From NCBI RefSeq assembly GCF_009193295.2, contig NZ_CP059973.1, forward strand, positions 4,278,001-4,342,000: a DNA stretch of 64,000 bases. Reading direction: 5' to 3'. Position numbers and translations under genes: made by a program. This document shows, piece after piece, positions 8,214 through 16,617 of the stretch (the first letter of the stretch is position 1; every line of letters begins with the position of its first letter). Under the pieces are notes generated by a model that saw only the letters and a list, made by a program, of their open reading frames with translations, had not been told where the DNA came from and ran no database searches. Source of the DNA: Bacteroides luhongzhouii. GTDB taxonomy: Bacteria; Bacteroidota; Bacteroidia; Bacteroidales; Bacteroidaceae.

Positions 8214-9311
8214 ATGAAAAGCAATCGATTTATAAAACGGCTGGACTGGTATATCATCAAGAAGTTCTTGGGGACATACGTATTTGCTATTGCATTGATC
8301 ATTTCTATTGCAGTGGTATTCGACTTCAACGAAAAGATGGATAAATTGATGGAGCATGAAGCTCCCTGGGATAAGATCATCTTTGAATACTACATGAACT
8401 TTATCCCCTATTTCTCCAATCTGTTCAGTCCGCTGTTCGTATTCATTGCTGTTATTTTCTTTACCTCCAAGCTGGCAGAGAACTCTGAAATCATCGCTAT
8501 GTTCTCCACCGGTATGAGCTTTAAGAGGATGATGCGTCCTTATATGATTTCGGCCGCTATCATTGCACTGACCACCTTCACGCTAAGTTCGTACGTGATT
8601 CCTAAAGGAAGCGTGACGCGTCTGAACTTTGAAGACCGGTATATCAAACCCAAGAAACAAAACTCGGTAAGCAATGTACAGCTAGAGGTAGATAGCGGGG
8701 TTATTGCCTATATCGACAACTATAACAACGCCATGAAAACCGGTAACCGTTTTTCATTGGATAAATTCGTCGACAAGAAGATGGTTTCGCATCTGACCGC
8801 ACGGCGCATCACTTACGATACCACCACCGTTCATAAATGGACGATTCACGATTATATGATACGCGAGCTGGACGGTTTGAAAGAGAAAATCACCAAGGGT
8901 GACCGGATCGACTCTATCATCAACATGGAGCCTTCTGACTTTCTTATCATGAAAAATCAGCAGGAAATGTTGACCAGTCCCCAGTTGAGTGACTATATCG
9001 CGAAACAGAAGCGAAGAGGATTTGCCAATATCAAGGAGTTTGAGATTGAATATCACAAACGAATTGCCATGTCGTTCGCCTCTTTCATCCTTACCATTAT
9101 CGGTGTATCGCTTTCATCCCGGAAAACAAAAGGCGGTATGGGGCTCCATCTGGGTATCGGACTAGGGTTAAGTTTCTCTTATATCCTGTTCCAGACGATT
9201 ACTTCCACCTTTGCCGTGAACGGCAATGTGCCTCCTGCCATTGCTGTCTGGATTCCTAATATCCTGTATGCGGGCATCGCGTTCTTCTTGTACCAGAAGG
9301 CACCTAAATAA
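8214..9311 (+). CDS. LPS-export permease of the LptF/LptG (YjgP/YjgQ) family
   Basis: A 365-residue inner-membrane protein. Three N-terminal transmembrane helices (about 20-40, 63-83, 100-122) are followed by a periplasmic beta-jellyroll region (about 135-270) and three C-terminal helices (about 285-360). This is the layout of LptF/LptG, the permease subunits of the LptB2FG lipopolysaccharide extractor. It begins 3 bp after tgt, a linkage common in Bacteroidetes. I cannot tell LptF from LptG by eye, so no symbol is given. Confidence 0.88.
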   Translation: MKSNRFIKRLDWYIIKKFLGTYVFAIALIISIAVVFDFNEKMDKLMEHEAPWDKIIFEYYMNFIPYFSNLFSPLFVFIAVIFFTSKLAENSEIIAMFSTGMSFKRMMRPYMISAAIIALTTFTLSSYVIPKGSVTRLNFEDRYIKPKKQNSVSNVQLEVDSGVIAYIDNYNNAMKTGNRFSLDKFVDKKMVSHLTARRITYDTTTVHKWTIHDYMIRELDGLKEKITKGDRIDSIINMEPSDFLIMKNQQEMLTSPQLSDYIAKQKRRGFANIKEFEIEYHKRIAMSFASFILTIIGVSLSSRKTKGGMGLHLGIGLGLSFSYILFQTITSTFAVNGNVPPAIAVWIPNILYAGIAFFLYQKAPK

Positions 9312-9393
9312 AAGGTAGGCAATCCTTCCTCAGTCTTCACGGATTCGTGCCTTTACTTTATCATCTAGTGCATTCAGTTTCTTCTTATGAACG

Positions 9394-9996
9394 TTATTTC
9401 ACGAATCCAACCTTGTCCGCTTCGGTTATTTGCTTGATGATACGACAGGGATTGCCTGCAGCAAGGGTACGGGGAGGAATATCATGTGTGACGATGCTTC
9501 CACAACCGATGACGGCTCCTTCGCCTATAGTTACACCTGCCATGATTTTTACATTGCCGGCTATCCACGCCTTGTCACCAATGGTGATGCGACCGCCTAT
9601 GAGTGCTCCCAGAGCACGCTCCTCGGGATCAAGGCTGTGGTTGGCACTGTACATACCTACATTAGGACCTATGAGAACATGGTTGCCGATGGTGATACGT
9701 GAGCAATCAAGTAACACAGCACCGAAGTTGATGTAAACGTCATCGCCGATGTAAATGTTCTTACCAAACTCGCAAATAAAGTTTGGCTCAATATACACAT
9801 TTTCTCCAATGCTACCAAATAGCTCTTTCAACAGTTGCTTACGCTCTTCGGGTTGTTCATCGGTTGTTTGATTGAACTTCTTGAAGATGTTTTTTGCCTC
9901 TACACGGCGTTTGAACAAATCTTCATCGAAGTCATCGTAAATCATGTCAAGTTGCATCTTTTCCCATGCAGAGAGGGTGGAGTCATTAGATTTCAT
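9394..9996 (-). CDS. Maltose/galactoside O-acetyltransferase family protein
   Basis: A 200-residue left-handed beta-helix acetyltransferase (LacA/Maa type). The N-terminal Mac domain (about 8-65, WEKMQLDMIYDDFDEDLF) is followed by hexapeptide repeats (IGENVYIEPNF, IGDDVYINFG, IGDKAWIAGN, IGEGAVIGCG). The catalytic-type His sits in YSANHSLDPEERA. It would transfer acetyl from acetyl-CoA to a sugar hydroxyl. It is convergent with the LptG-type gene and stands alone. Confidence 0.85.
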   Translation of the reverse strand: MKSNDSTLSAWEKMQLDMIYDDFDEDLFKRRVEAKNIFKKFNQTTDEQPEERKQLLKELFGSIGENVYIEPNFICEFGKNIYIGDDVYINFGAVLLDCSRITIGNHVLIGPNVGMYSANHSLDPEERALGALIGGRITIGDKAWIAGNVKIMAGVTIGEGAVIGCGSIVTHDIPPRTLAAGNPCRIIKQITEADKVGFVK

Positions 9997-10414
9997 ACCT
10001 TTTCGTATATAACGCCAGTTCGACGAATTATAATTATTTGATTATTTGGAGAGTAACAATAAAAGTAGCATATTTATAGTGTCTAATTATAAACATATAT
10101 AAAACCTTTATCACTATATTTACAGAATGCAAAGTTAATGAAATATCTTGTTTGGCAAATTATCTCTGTAGTTTTTTTAATTCCTTGCTCACGGCTCTTT
10201 CATTTAAGAAATAGTATTTTAAGATACAAGATCTTAGTGTTTTGAATACACCGGATAAGCAAAGAGTATAAAAGAGAAGTTCCGCCTATTCCTGCTAATG
10301 CAAGTGTAGGCGGAACTTTTTTGTTGTATCCATTTCCTCTTTTGTCTATTCTCCATTGTTTTCACCTGACGGTGATCCGGAAAATCCCTCTTTCTCCTTA
10401 CATTCTTAAAATCG
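9997..10414. other. Intergenic region with a strong hairpin
   Basis: 418 bp without a convincing gene. The only clear structure is a 12 bp perfect inverted repeat (10277-10288 with 10307-10318, arm AAGTTCCGCCTA) followed on the plus strand by six T. It lies 97 bp beyond the stop of the leftward thioredoxin-like gene and could terminate it. The better T-run, however, is on the plus strand, where no upstream gene is seen for about 970 bp. Confidence 0.6.
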
Positions 10415-10918
10415 TTAACCGATTTCTTTTACATAAGCAGAAAGATCTGCAGCAGAGATGTTTTTGGCTATAATTACACCATTTCCATCTAATAAATAGT
10501 TAGTGAATCCCCGATTTAAACGGTACTTCTTAAATAATCCGGAATCCTCGCCTTCTGTTTCCACGAAACAAGTGGGCGTAACTATTTGATCCTTACGAAC
10601 GGTTTCCTTAAATATTGACTGATATTCGTCAAATGAAACAGAAACCATTTCCACATTATGAGAAGAACGAAGCGCATTGCTTAAACTTACGTTTTGCATC
10701 CGGGACTGCGCGTCATAACTTGCCCAAAAACTTAGCAACACATATTTACCTTTCAAATTTCTCAATTTAAAGGCGGGTTGCTCATTTGACGTAGATTCGA
10801 TTTTAAAATCAGGGGCTACGTCGCCCTCACTCAAACCTCCGGTAGGTTTGTCTTTCTCTACGAAAGCGGTCAAGGAACAAATCAGTAATACAACAAAAAT
10901 CCATTTTACATGCTTCAT
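10415..10918 (-). CDS. Thioredoxin-fold (TlpA/AhpC-TSA-like) protein lacking the CXXC cysteines
   Basis: A 167-residue exported protein: hydrophobic signal sequence (about 5-19), then a TlpA-like fold beginning GDVAPDFKIES. The active-site region reads LSFWASYDAQSR, where redox-active members have WCxPC; both cysteines are replaced (Asp69, Ser72). A Cys remains at TPTCFVE, and a late GFTNYLLDGNGVIIAKN matches the cis-Pro region of the family. It therefore cannot be a dithiol oxidoreductase of the usual type. A -7 box (TACCTTTG, minus strand, 11058-11051) predicts a leader of about 125 nt. Confidence 0.75.
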   Translation of the reverse strand: MKHVKWIFVVLLICSLTAFVEKDKPTGGLSEGDVAPDFKIESTSNEQPAFKLRNLKGKYVLLSFWASYDAQSRMQNVSLSNALRSSHNVEMVSVSFDEYQSIFKETVRKDQIVTPTCFVETEGEDSGLFKKYRLNRGFTNYLLDGNGVIIAKNISAADLSAYVKEIG

Positions 10919-11050
10919 GTAATTCGGTTTTAGTTAATACTATCCGGGACTGTCCTTAAACAGTGGTTTCTTCCCGAAACGTTGTCTTTTCAGGCATCAG
11001 GCGAAGAGGAATCCGCTGATTATCAGAGCCTTTGTTTTTGAAACCGGGTG

Positions 11051-11058
11051 CAAAGGTA
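11051..11058 (-). promoter_or_regulatory. Probable -7 box of the thioredoxin-like gene, with long leader
   Basis: TACCTTTG on the minus strand. The leader of about 125 nt to the ATG contains small hairpins (GTTTC/GAAAC, ACTGT/ACAGT). No known riboswitch class recognised. Confidence 0.45.
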
Positions 11059-11155
11059 AGTAAATATTAAATTAACTTCCAAGCAAATAAGCAAAAATAT
11101 CACTTTTCGGCTATAACTTTTTATGTTATTTAGCATAAAAACGAACTTTTTTCTC

Positions 11156-11163
11156 TACTTTTG
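11156..11163 (+). promoter_or_regulatory. Probable -7 box of serB
   Basis: TACTTTTG fits TAnnTTTG, 21 bp before the serB start. The -33 element is not clear. Confidence 0.5.
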
Positions 11164-11184
11164 CAGAGTTAAAGTCTATTTTTT

Positions 11185-12414
11185 ATGCAACCATCAAATA
11201 CTGAATTGATTCTGATTCGAGTTACCGGCGAAGATCGCCCGGGACTGACTGCTTCTGTGACTGAAATCCTTGCCAAATATGATGCTACGGTTCTTGATAT
11301 CGGCCAGGCAGATATTCATAATACATTATCGTTGGGGATTCTGTTCAAGAGTGAAGAAAGACACTCCGGATTCATCATGAAGGAACTCCTGTTCAAAGCT
11401 TCTTCACTGGGAGTGACCATCCGGTTTGAACCTATCACTACCGAACAATATGACAACTGGGTAAGCATGCAAGGGAAAAACCGCTATATCCTGACGGTAT
11501 TGGGACGCAAACTCTCCGCCCGCCAGATTTCTGCCGCTACAAGCATATTAGCCGAACAGGGCATGAATATCGATGCTATCAAGCGTCTGACAGGTCGTAT
11601 CCCGTTGGACGAATGTCAGGCTGATACACGCACCCGGGCTTGCATCGAATTTTCAGTAAGAGGTACTCCGAAAGACCGCATTGCCATGCAGGAGAAGTTG
11701 ATGAAGCTGGCCAGCGAACTGGAAATGGACTTTTCTTTCCAACAGGATAATATGTACCGCCGTATGCGCCGCCTGATTTGTTTTGATATGGACTCTACCT
11801 TGATCGAGACAGAGGTAATTGACGAATTGGCCATCCGTGCCGGTGTAGGCGACGAAGTGAAAGCCATCACGGAAAGCGCCATGCGTGGAGAAATAGACTT
11901 TACAGAGAGCTTTACCCGTCGTGTAGCCCTATTGAAGGGGTTGGACGAATCGGTAATGCAGGAAATAGCCGAGAGCTTGCCTATCACAGAGGGCGTAGAG
12001 CGACTAATGTATGTATTGAAGAAGTACGGTTACAAGATTGCCATCCTATCGGGAGGATTCACTTATTTCGGGCAGTACCTGCAAAAGAAATACGGTATAG
12101 ATTATGTCTATGCCAACGAACTGGAAATCATCGACGGCAAACTGACCGGACGTTACCTCGGGGATGTAGTAGACGGAAAACGGAAAGCCGAATTGCTCCG
12201 CCTCATTGCACAAGTGGAAAAGGTGGATATTGCACAGACCATCGCCGTAGGAGACGGAGCCAACGACCTCCCCATGTTGGGGGTTGCCGGACTGGGGATC
12301 GCCTTCCACGCCAAGCCCAAAGTGGTGGCCAATGCCAAACAATCAATCAACACTATCGGACTGGATGGAGTGCTCTACTTCCTCGGATTCAAAGATTCTT
12401 ACTTGAATATGTAA
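11185..12414 (+). CDS. serB: Phosphoserine phosphatase with two N-terminal ACT domains
   Basis: A 409-residue SerB. Two ACT-like regulatory domains come first (about 7-85, LIRVTGEDRPGLTASVTEIL; and about 95-185, ILTVLGRKLSARQISAATSI). A HAD phosphatase domain follows with catalytic FDMDSTLIETE (Asp201 nucleophile, Asp203 acid/base), SGGF and GDGANDLPM. It hydrolyses phosphoserine to serine, the last step of serine synthesis. The two-ACT length resembles mycobacterial SerB2 more than the shorter E. coli enzyme. ACT domains suggest feedback by serine. The helicase gene follows 46 bp later. Confidence 0.93.
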   Translation: MQPSNTELILIRVTGEDRPGLTASVTEILAKYDATVLDIGQADIHNTLSLGILFKSEERHSGFIMKELLFKASSLGVTIRFEPITTEQYDNWVSMQGKNRYILTVLGRKLSARQISAATSILAEQGMNIDAIKRLTGRIPLDECQADTRTRACIEFSVRGTPKDRIAMQEKLMKLASELEMDFSFQQDNMYRRMRRLICFDMDSTLIETEVIDELAIRAGVGDEVKAITESAMRGEIDFTESFTRRVALLKGLDESVMQEIAESLPITEGVERLMYVLKKYGYKIAILSGGFTYFGQYLQKKYGIDYVYANELEIIDGKLTGRYLGDVVDGKRKAELLRLIAQVEKVDIAQTIAVGDGANDLPMLGVAGLGIAFHAKPKVVANAKQSINTIGLDGVLYFLGFKDSYLNM

Positions 12415-12460
12415 TTAGACAAAAAAATAGATTATCTTTGCTGACAAATTAAATAAAAGA

Positions 12461-13723
12461 ATGAAGTTTTCCGAACTACAATTAAATGCAAATGTGCTTG
12501 AGGCGCTTGATGCCATGCGATTTGACGAATGTACGCCTATACAAGAACAAGCAATTCCAATCATACTTGAGGGTAAAGATTTGATCGCAGTAGCACAGAC
12601 GGGGACAGGTAAAACGGCAGCGTTCCTGCTTCCTGTATTGAACAAATTATCTGAAGGTAAACATCCGGAGGATGCGATTAATTGTGTCATCATGTCTCCT
12701 ACCCGGGAACTGGCTCAACAGATTGACCAGCAAATGGAAGGGTTTTCCTATTTCATGCCGGTATCGAGCGTTGCCGTATATGGTGGAAATGACGGAATAT
12801 TGTTCGAACAACAGAAAAAGGGACTCACATTGGGAGCTGATGTTGTCATTGCTACCCCTGGACGTCTGATCGCCCATTTAAGCCTTGGATATGTAGATCT
12901 TTCCAAGGTTTCTTATTTTATTCTGGATGAAGCAGACCGGATGCTTGACATGGGATTTTACGAAGATATCATGCAAATAGCCAAATATCTGCCGAAGGAG
13001 CGACAGACTATCATGTTTTCAGCAACAATGCCGGCAAAGATACAGCAATTGGCAAATACAATCTTAAACAATCCGTCGGAAATAAAGCTCGCTGTTTCCA
13101 AACCTGCGGAAAAGATTATTCAGGCGGCATACGTCTGCTATGAGAATCAAAAATTGGGCATCATACGCAGCCTTTTTATGGATGAGGTTCCGGAACGTGT
13201 GATTGTCTTTGCTTCTTCCAAAATCAAGGTTAAAGAAGTTGCCAAGGCGTTGAAATCAATGAAGCTGAACGTAGGTGAAATGCATTCGGACTTGGAACAG
13301 GCGCAACGGGAAACGGTTATGCACGAGTTTAAAGCGGGACGAATCAATATATTGGTAGCTACGGACATCGTTGCACGTGGTATCGACATCGATGATATTC
13401 GCCTGGTTATCAACTTCGACGTACCTCACGACAGCGAGGACTATGTGCACCGCATCGGACGTACGGCACGTGCCAACAATGACGGAGTGGCACTTACGTT
13501 TATCAACGAAAAGGAACAGAGTAACTTCAAAAGTATTGAGAATTTCCTGGAGAAAGAGATTTATAAGATTCCTATCCCTGAAGGATTGGGAGAGGCTCCG
13601 GAATACAAACCGCGTTCGTTCAACAAAAACAGGAACGGGAATTTCTCTAAAAGAAAAGATTTCCGGGGAAAAAGAAACAACGGAGGGAGGAAAAGCAGCT
13701 ACCCTGCGCCCAGAGAAAAATAA
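12461..13723 (+). CDS. DEAD-box RNA helicase (RhlE-like)
   Basis: A 420-residue helicase with the full motif set: Q motif (CTPIQEQAIP), motif I AQTGTGKT, Ia PTRELA, Ib TPGR, II DEAD (156-159), III SAT, then VATDIVARGIDID and HRIGRTAR. The C-terminal 45 residues are strongly basic and Asn/Gly/Arg-rich (RNGNFSKRKDFRGKRNNG), typical of an RNA-tethering tail. It unwinds short RNA duplexes, probably in ribosome assembly or cold adaptation. The exact subgroup is not decided. Confidence 0.92.
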   Translation: MKFSELQLNANVLEALDAMRFDECTPIQEQAIPIILEGKDLIAVAQTGTGKTAAFLLPVLNKLSEGKHPEDAINCVIMSPTRELAQQIDQQMEGFSYFMPVSSVAVYGGNDGILFEQQKKGLTLGADVVIATPGRLIAHLSLGYVDLSKVSYFILDEADRMLDMGFYEDIMQIAKYLPKERQTIMFSATMPAKIQQLANTILNNPSEIKLAVSKPAEKIIQAAYVCYENQKLGIIRSLFMDEVPERVIVFASSKIKVKEVAKALKSMKLNVGEMHSDLEQAQRETVMHEFKAGRINILVATDIVARGIDIDDIRLVINFDVPHDSEDYVHRIGRTARANNDGVALTFINEKEQSNFKSIENFLEKEIYKIPIPEGLGEAPEYKPRSFNKNRNGNFSKRKDFRGKRNNGGRKSSYPAPREK

Positions 13724-13819
13724 AATCTGTAATTCTTTGTTTGGATAGAATCTGTATTTCTTATTGGGAGAAGCCTGATTTCTATTTAGATAGAATATAG
13801 AGTCCTTATTTGGATGAAG
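13724..13819. repeat. Degenerate ~25 bp tandem repeat between convergent genes
   Basis: Four imperfect units begin at about 13724, 13749, 13774 and 13794. The first two start with the same AATCTGTA, and the ends recur as TTTGGATAG / TTTAGATAG / TTTGGATGAAG. The last unit overlaps the 3' end of the leftward lipoprotein gene. No terminator hairpin is evident. Confidence 0.45.
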
Positions 13820-14603
13820 TAATCTCCAAATCGCCTTTAAAGCTCACTTCCATATTTACAATGCTATATATGGAAGTTTCCGGAATGGCTAATATAGCTT
13901 GATAATGAAAACCATTCCGGTTTACTTTCACAAACTTTGTATCTGACAGGATCGATTGCGCCAGGAAATCCGCAGGAAGCACTTTCTCAAACATCTGTTT
14001 GGTTATATCACTGGCAAACAGGCTCTTTTTACCTTCGTACACACAGATGTGCATCACATTATCATAGTACACATTATCCATACTAATCCCGTCTTCGGAA
14101 TAAGTCGTCTTGATGACTTTCATTTTAGATGGGTTAATATATACGTATGCACGATAGCGAGTGCCGTTGTAGGTCACTACACTATCGCGTTTGGTTACTT
14201 CTGTATAAGTCGGAACCACAAGTTCCTGACGGACGAAATAGACAGAATCATTGAGGTCTTCAGATTTATGCAGCTTTATTACATTATCCGTAATGGAATG
14301 GAACCAGAATATATGCTCCCCTTGCTTATCAATCTTATAATAAGTGGTATCATTTCCATAAGTGTAAAGAGTGTTCCGCATTATTTTAAATGCAATGGGA
14401 GTACTTTGTGCATCTGCATAGTAGATGGTATCTCCTTCCACGCGCATCAACGGGCTCTCCGTTTCATCGTCCAGCCAAATTCCCTGCAGTAGCTCTTTTG
14501 CGCTAAGATCCTCTTTCTCCTGTTGAAGAGAATGGGGACCTTTATTGCCGCTACATGCCGCGAAAAGAATTGCCATTAACGATACAGCCACATTTTTCAT
14601 CAT
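13806..14603 (-). CDS. DUF4738-type lipoprotein
   Basis: A 265-residue lipoprotein: signal peptide with lipobox FAAC (Cys17), then a mature domain of about 245 residues. The opening ELLQGIWLDDETESPLMRV, followed by GDTIYYAD and a YTYGNDTTYYKID block, matches my recollection of the DUF4738 family of Bacteroidales. No catalytic motif is visible. The charged residues after Cys are not a clear surface-export signal. It stands 35 bp downstream of ugd in the same direction sense and may be a separate unit. Role unknown. Confidence 0.7.
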   Translation of the reverse strand: MMKNVAVSLMAILFAACSGNKGPHSLQQEKEDLSAKELLQGIWLDDETESPLMRVEGDTIYYADAQSTPIAFKIMRNTLYTYGNDTTYYKIDKQGEHIFWFHSITDNVIKLHKSEDLNDSVYFVRQELVVPTYTEVTKRDSVVTYNGTRYRAYVYINPSKMKVIKTTYSEDGISMDNVYYDNVMHICVYEGKKSLFASDITKQMFEKVLPADFLAQSILSDTKFVKVNRNGFHYQAILAIPETSIYSIVNMEVSFKGDLEITSSK

Positions 14604-14638
14604 CTATCTTAGTTTTGTATAAAGATACTCCTATTTTT

Positions 14639-15952
14639 TCATTTACCAATACAATGGTAAACAAATCCGAGCTCTTCCATCTCTTTTTTATCATATATAT
14701 TACGCCCGTCCAACACTATTTGCTGGGACATCGTCTTCTTGATAACGGCCCATGAAGGCAGACGGAATTCTTTCCATTCGGTAACCAGCATCAATACATC
14801 AGCATCCAGCACCGCATCGTACATGTCACAAGCATAATAGATTGTCTCTCCAATTCTACGCTTGCACTCTTGCACGGCAGCCGGATCGTATGCACGCACC
14901 TTGCAACCTGCCTTCAACAATTTATCGATCAGGACTAATGCCGGAGCCTCACGCATATCATCCGTTTCCGGTTTAAATGCCAGTCCCCACAAAGCCACAG
15001 TCTTACCTTGCAAATCACCATTAAACTGTTTCTTTAGCTTTTCAAACAGGACACTTTTCTGTTGTTCGTTCACTTCTTCCACAGCGCTAAGCACCCGCAT
15101 ATTATAACCGTTCTGTTCCGCAGTCTTAATCAATGCTTTCACGTCTTTAGGGAAACAGGAACCACCATATCCGATGCCCGGATACAGGAACTTACGTCCG
15201 ATACGGGTGTCCGAACCTATTCCGCTACGTACCATATTCACATCTGCGCCAACGACTTCGCACAAGTTTGCGATATCATTCATAAAGCTGATACGGGTTG
15301 CCAACATCGAGTTCGCCGCATATTTAGTCATTTCCGCAGATGGAATATCCATGAAAATCACACGGAAATTATTTAATAAGAATGGTTTATATAGTTTGGA
15401 CATCAATTTCTCCGCACGTGCCGACTCCACTCCCACTACCACACGGTCCGGGCTCATAAAGTCACTGATCGCATTTCCTTCTTTCAGGAATTCCGGATTA
15501 GAAGCCACGTCAAAATCAACCTTCACGCCTCTCTTATCCAATTCTTCCTGAATAACCGCGCGAACCTTACTGGCAGTACCCACCGGAACGGTGCTTTTGG
15601 TAACTACCAATTTATATTGTTTCATATTGCGACCAATGGTACGGGCCACCTCCAACACATATTTCAAATCAGCGCTACCGTCTTCATCCGGAGGAGTGCC
15701 AACCGCACTGAATATAACCTCTACGTCATCCAGACAACTCTCTAATGAGGTTGTAAACTTCAATCGCTTTGCTTTCATATTACGGAGCACCATCTCTTCC
15801 AATCCACTCTCATAAATCGGAATATTCCCCTTTTGCAAAGATTCGATTTTCTCTTTATTCGTGTCTACGCACGTTACATTCACGCCGATTTCGGCAAAAC
15901 ATGTACCTGACACCAGCCCCACATACCCTGTTCCCACGATTGCAATTTTCAT
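14639..15952 (-). CDS. ugd: UDP-glucose 6-dehydrogenase
   Basis: A 437-residue enzyme of standard length. The N-terminal Rossmann motif GTGYVGLVSGTCFAE binds NAD. The catalytic Cys lies in GYGGSCFPKD, and the C-terminal UDP-binding domain contains WGLAFKPETDDMREAP. It oxidises UDP-glucose to UDP-glucuronate for surface polysaccharide synthesis. It is followed by the DUF4738 lipoprotein and preceded by rfbC (26 bp), in the same direction, so rfbC and ugd are likely cotranscribed. Confidence 0.95.
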   Translation of the reverse strand: MKIAIVGTGYVGLVSGTCFAEIGVNVTCVDTNKEKIESLQKGNIPIYESGLEEMVLRNMKAKRLKFTTSLESCLDDVEVIFSAVGTPPDEDGSADLKYVLEVARTIGRNMKQYKLVVTKSTVPVGTASKVRAVIQEELDKRGVKVDFDVASNPEFLKEGNAISDFMSPDRVVVGVESARAEKLMSKLYKPFLLNNFRVIFMDIPSAEMTKYAANSMLATRISFMNDIANLCEVVGADVNMVRSGIGSDTRIGRKFLYPGIGYGGSCFPKDVKALIKTAEQNGYNMRVLSAVEEVNEQQKSVLFEKLKKQFNGDLQGKTVALWGLAFKPETDDMREAPALVLIDKLLKAGCKVRAYDPAAVQECKRRIGETIYYACDMYDAVLDADVLMLVTEWKEFRLPSWAVIKKTMSQQIVLDGRNIYDKKEMEELGFVYHCIGK

Positions 15953-15978
15953 ACTAAATCTATTGTTTGTTTAGAAAT

Positions 15979-16527
15979 TCATTCAAAATAAGCGGCATCT
16001 TTAAAGGCAGTTCCCTCTCTGTCTTTCGCCGATAATACCATTTGCGACTCTGCCAACGGCCAGTCTATCCCCAATGTTTCATCATTATATAAAATAGAAG
16101 CTTCTGCCTGCGGAGCATACTTGTTATCTACCTTATATGTAAATACAGCTTCTTCGCTCAAAACAGCAAAACCATGAGCAAAACCACGGGGAATGAAAAA
16201 TTGTCTCTTGTTTTCCTCACTAAGCAATACGCAGATATGCTTTCCAAACGTAGGCGATGATTTGCGCAAATCAACGGCAACGTCCAGCACTTTTCCTTTA
16301 AGAACACGAACCAATTTCGCCTGACTGTATTCTCCTTTCTGATAGTGCAATCCACGTAACACACCAAAAGATGATTTCGACTCGTTGTCCTGTATAAAAT
16401 CTACGGGACCAATATTGGCATCAAACTCTTCTTTCTTATAGGCTTCCATAAAATAGCCCCGTTCATCGGAGAAAACTTTAGGCTCTATCAGCCATACTCC
16501 GTCTATTTCCGTCTGTATATAGTTCAT
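15979..16527 (-). CDS. rfbC: dTDP-4-dehydrorhamnose 3,5-epimerase
   Basis: A 182-residue cupin-fold epimerase. Recognisable blocks are DERGYFMEAYKKEEF, LRGLHYQ (catalytic His), KVLDVAVDLRKSSPTFGK, and IPRGFAHGFAVLSEEAVFTYK (second catalytic His and the Tyr region). It converts dTDP-4-keto-6-deoxyglucose to the L-rhamno epimer. The other rfb genes are not adjacent. Transcription probably starts from a TACTTTTG box on the minus strand at 16561-16554, giving a leader of about 20 nt. Confidence 0.93.
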   Translation of the reverse strand: MNYIQTEIDGVWLIEPKVFSDERGYFMEAYKKEEFDANIGPVDFIQDNESKSSFGVLRGLHYQKGEYSQAKLVRVLKGKVLDVAVDLRKSSPTFGKHICVLLSEENKRQFFIPRGFAHGFAVLSEEAVFTYKVDNKYAPQAEASILYNDETLGIDWPLAESQMVLSAKDREGTAFKDAAYFE

Positions 16528-16553
16528 TATTGATAGTGATAAATAAAACGATG

Positions 16554-16561
16554 CAAAAGTA
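16554..16561 (-). promoter_or_regulatory. Probable -7 box of rfbC-ugd
   Basis: TACTTTTG on the minus strand, 27 bp upstream of the rfbC start. Confidence 0.5.
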
Positions 16562-16604
16562 GTGAATTTTTCGAAGTTTTCTGGGATATATTCAATTTAT
16601 CTCG

Positions 16605-16612
16605 TAATTTTG
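16605..16612 (+). promoter_or_regulatory. Probable -7 box of the HU/SPOR gene, very short leader
   Basis: TAATTTTG lies only five bases before the ATG at 16618, so transcription would begin at or next to the start codon. Confidence 0.5.
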
Positions 16613-16617
16613 CAGAC

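Noticed and set aside
13724..13819. Possible CRISPR-like repeat array
   Set aside because: Units are adjacent without spacers, degenerate and only four; no cas gene in the window.
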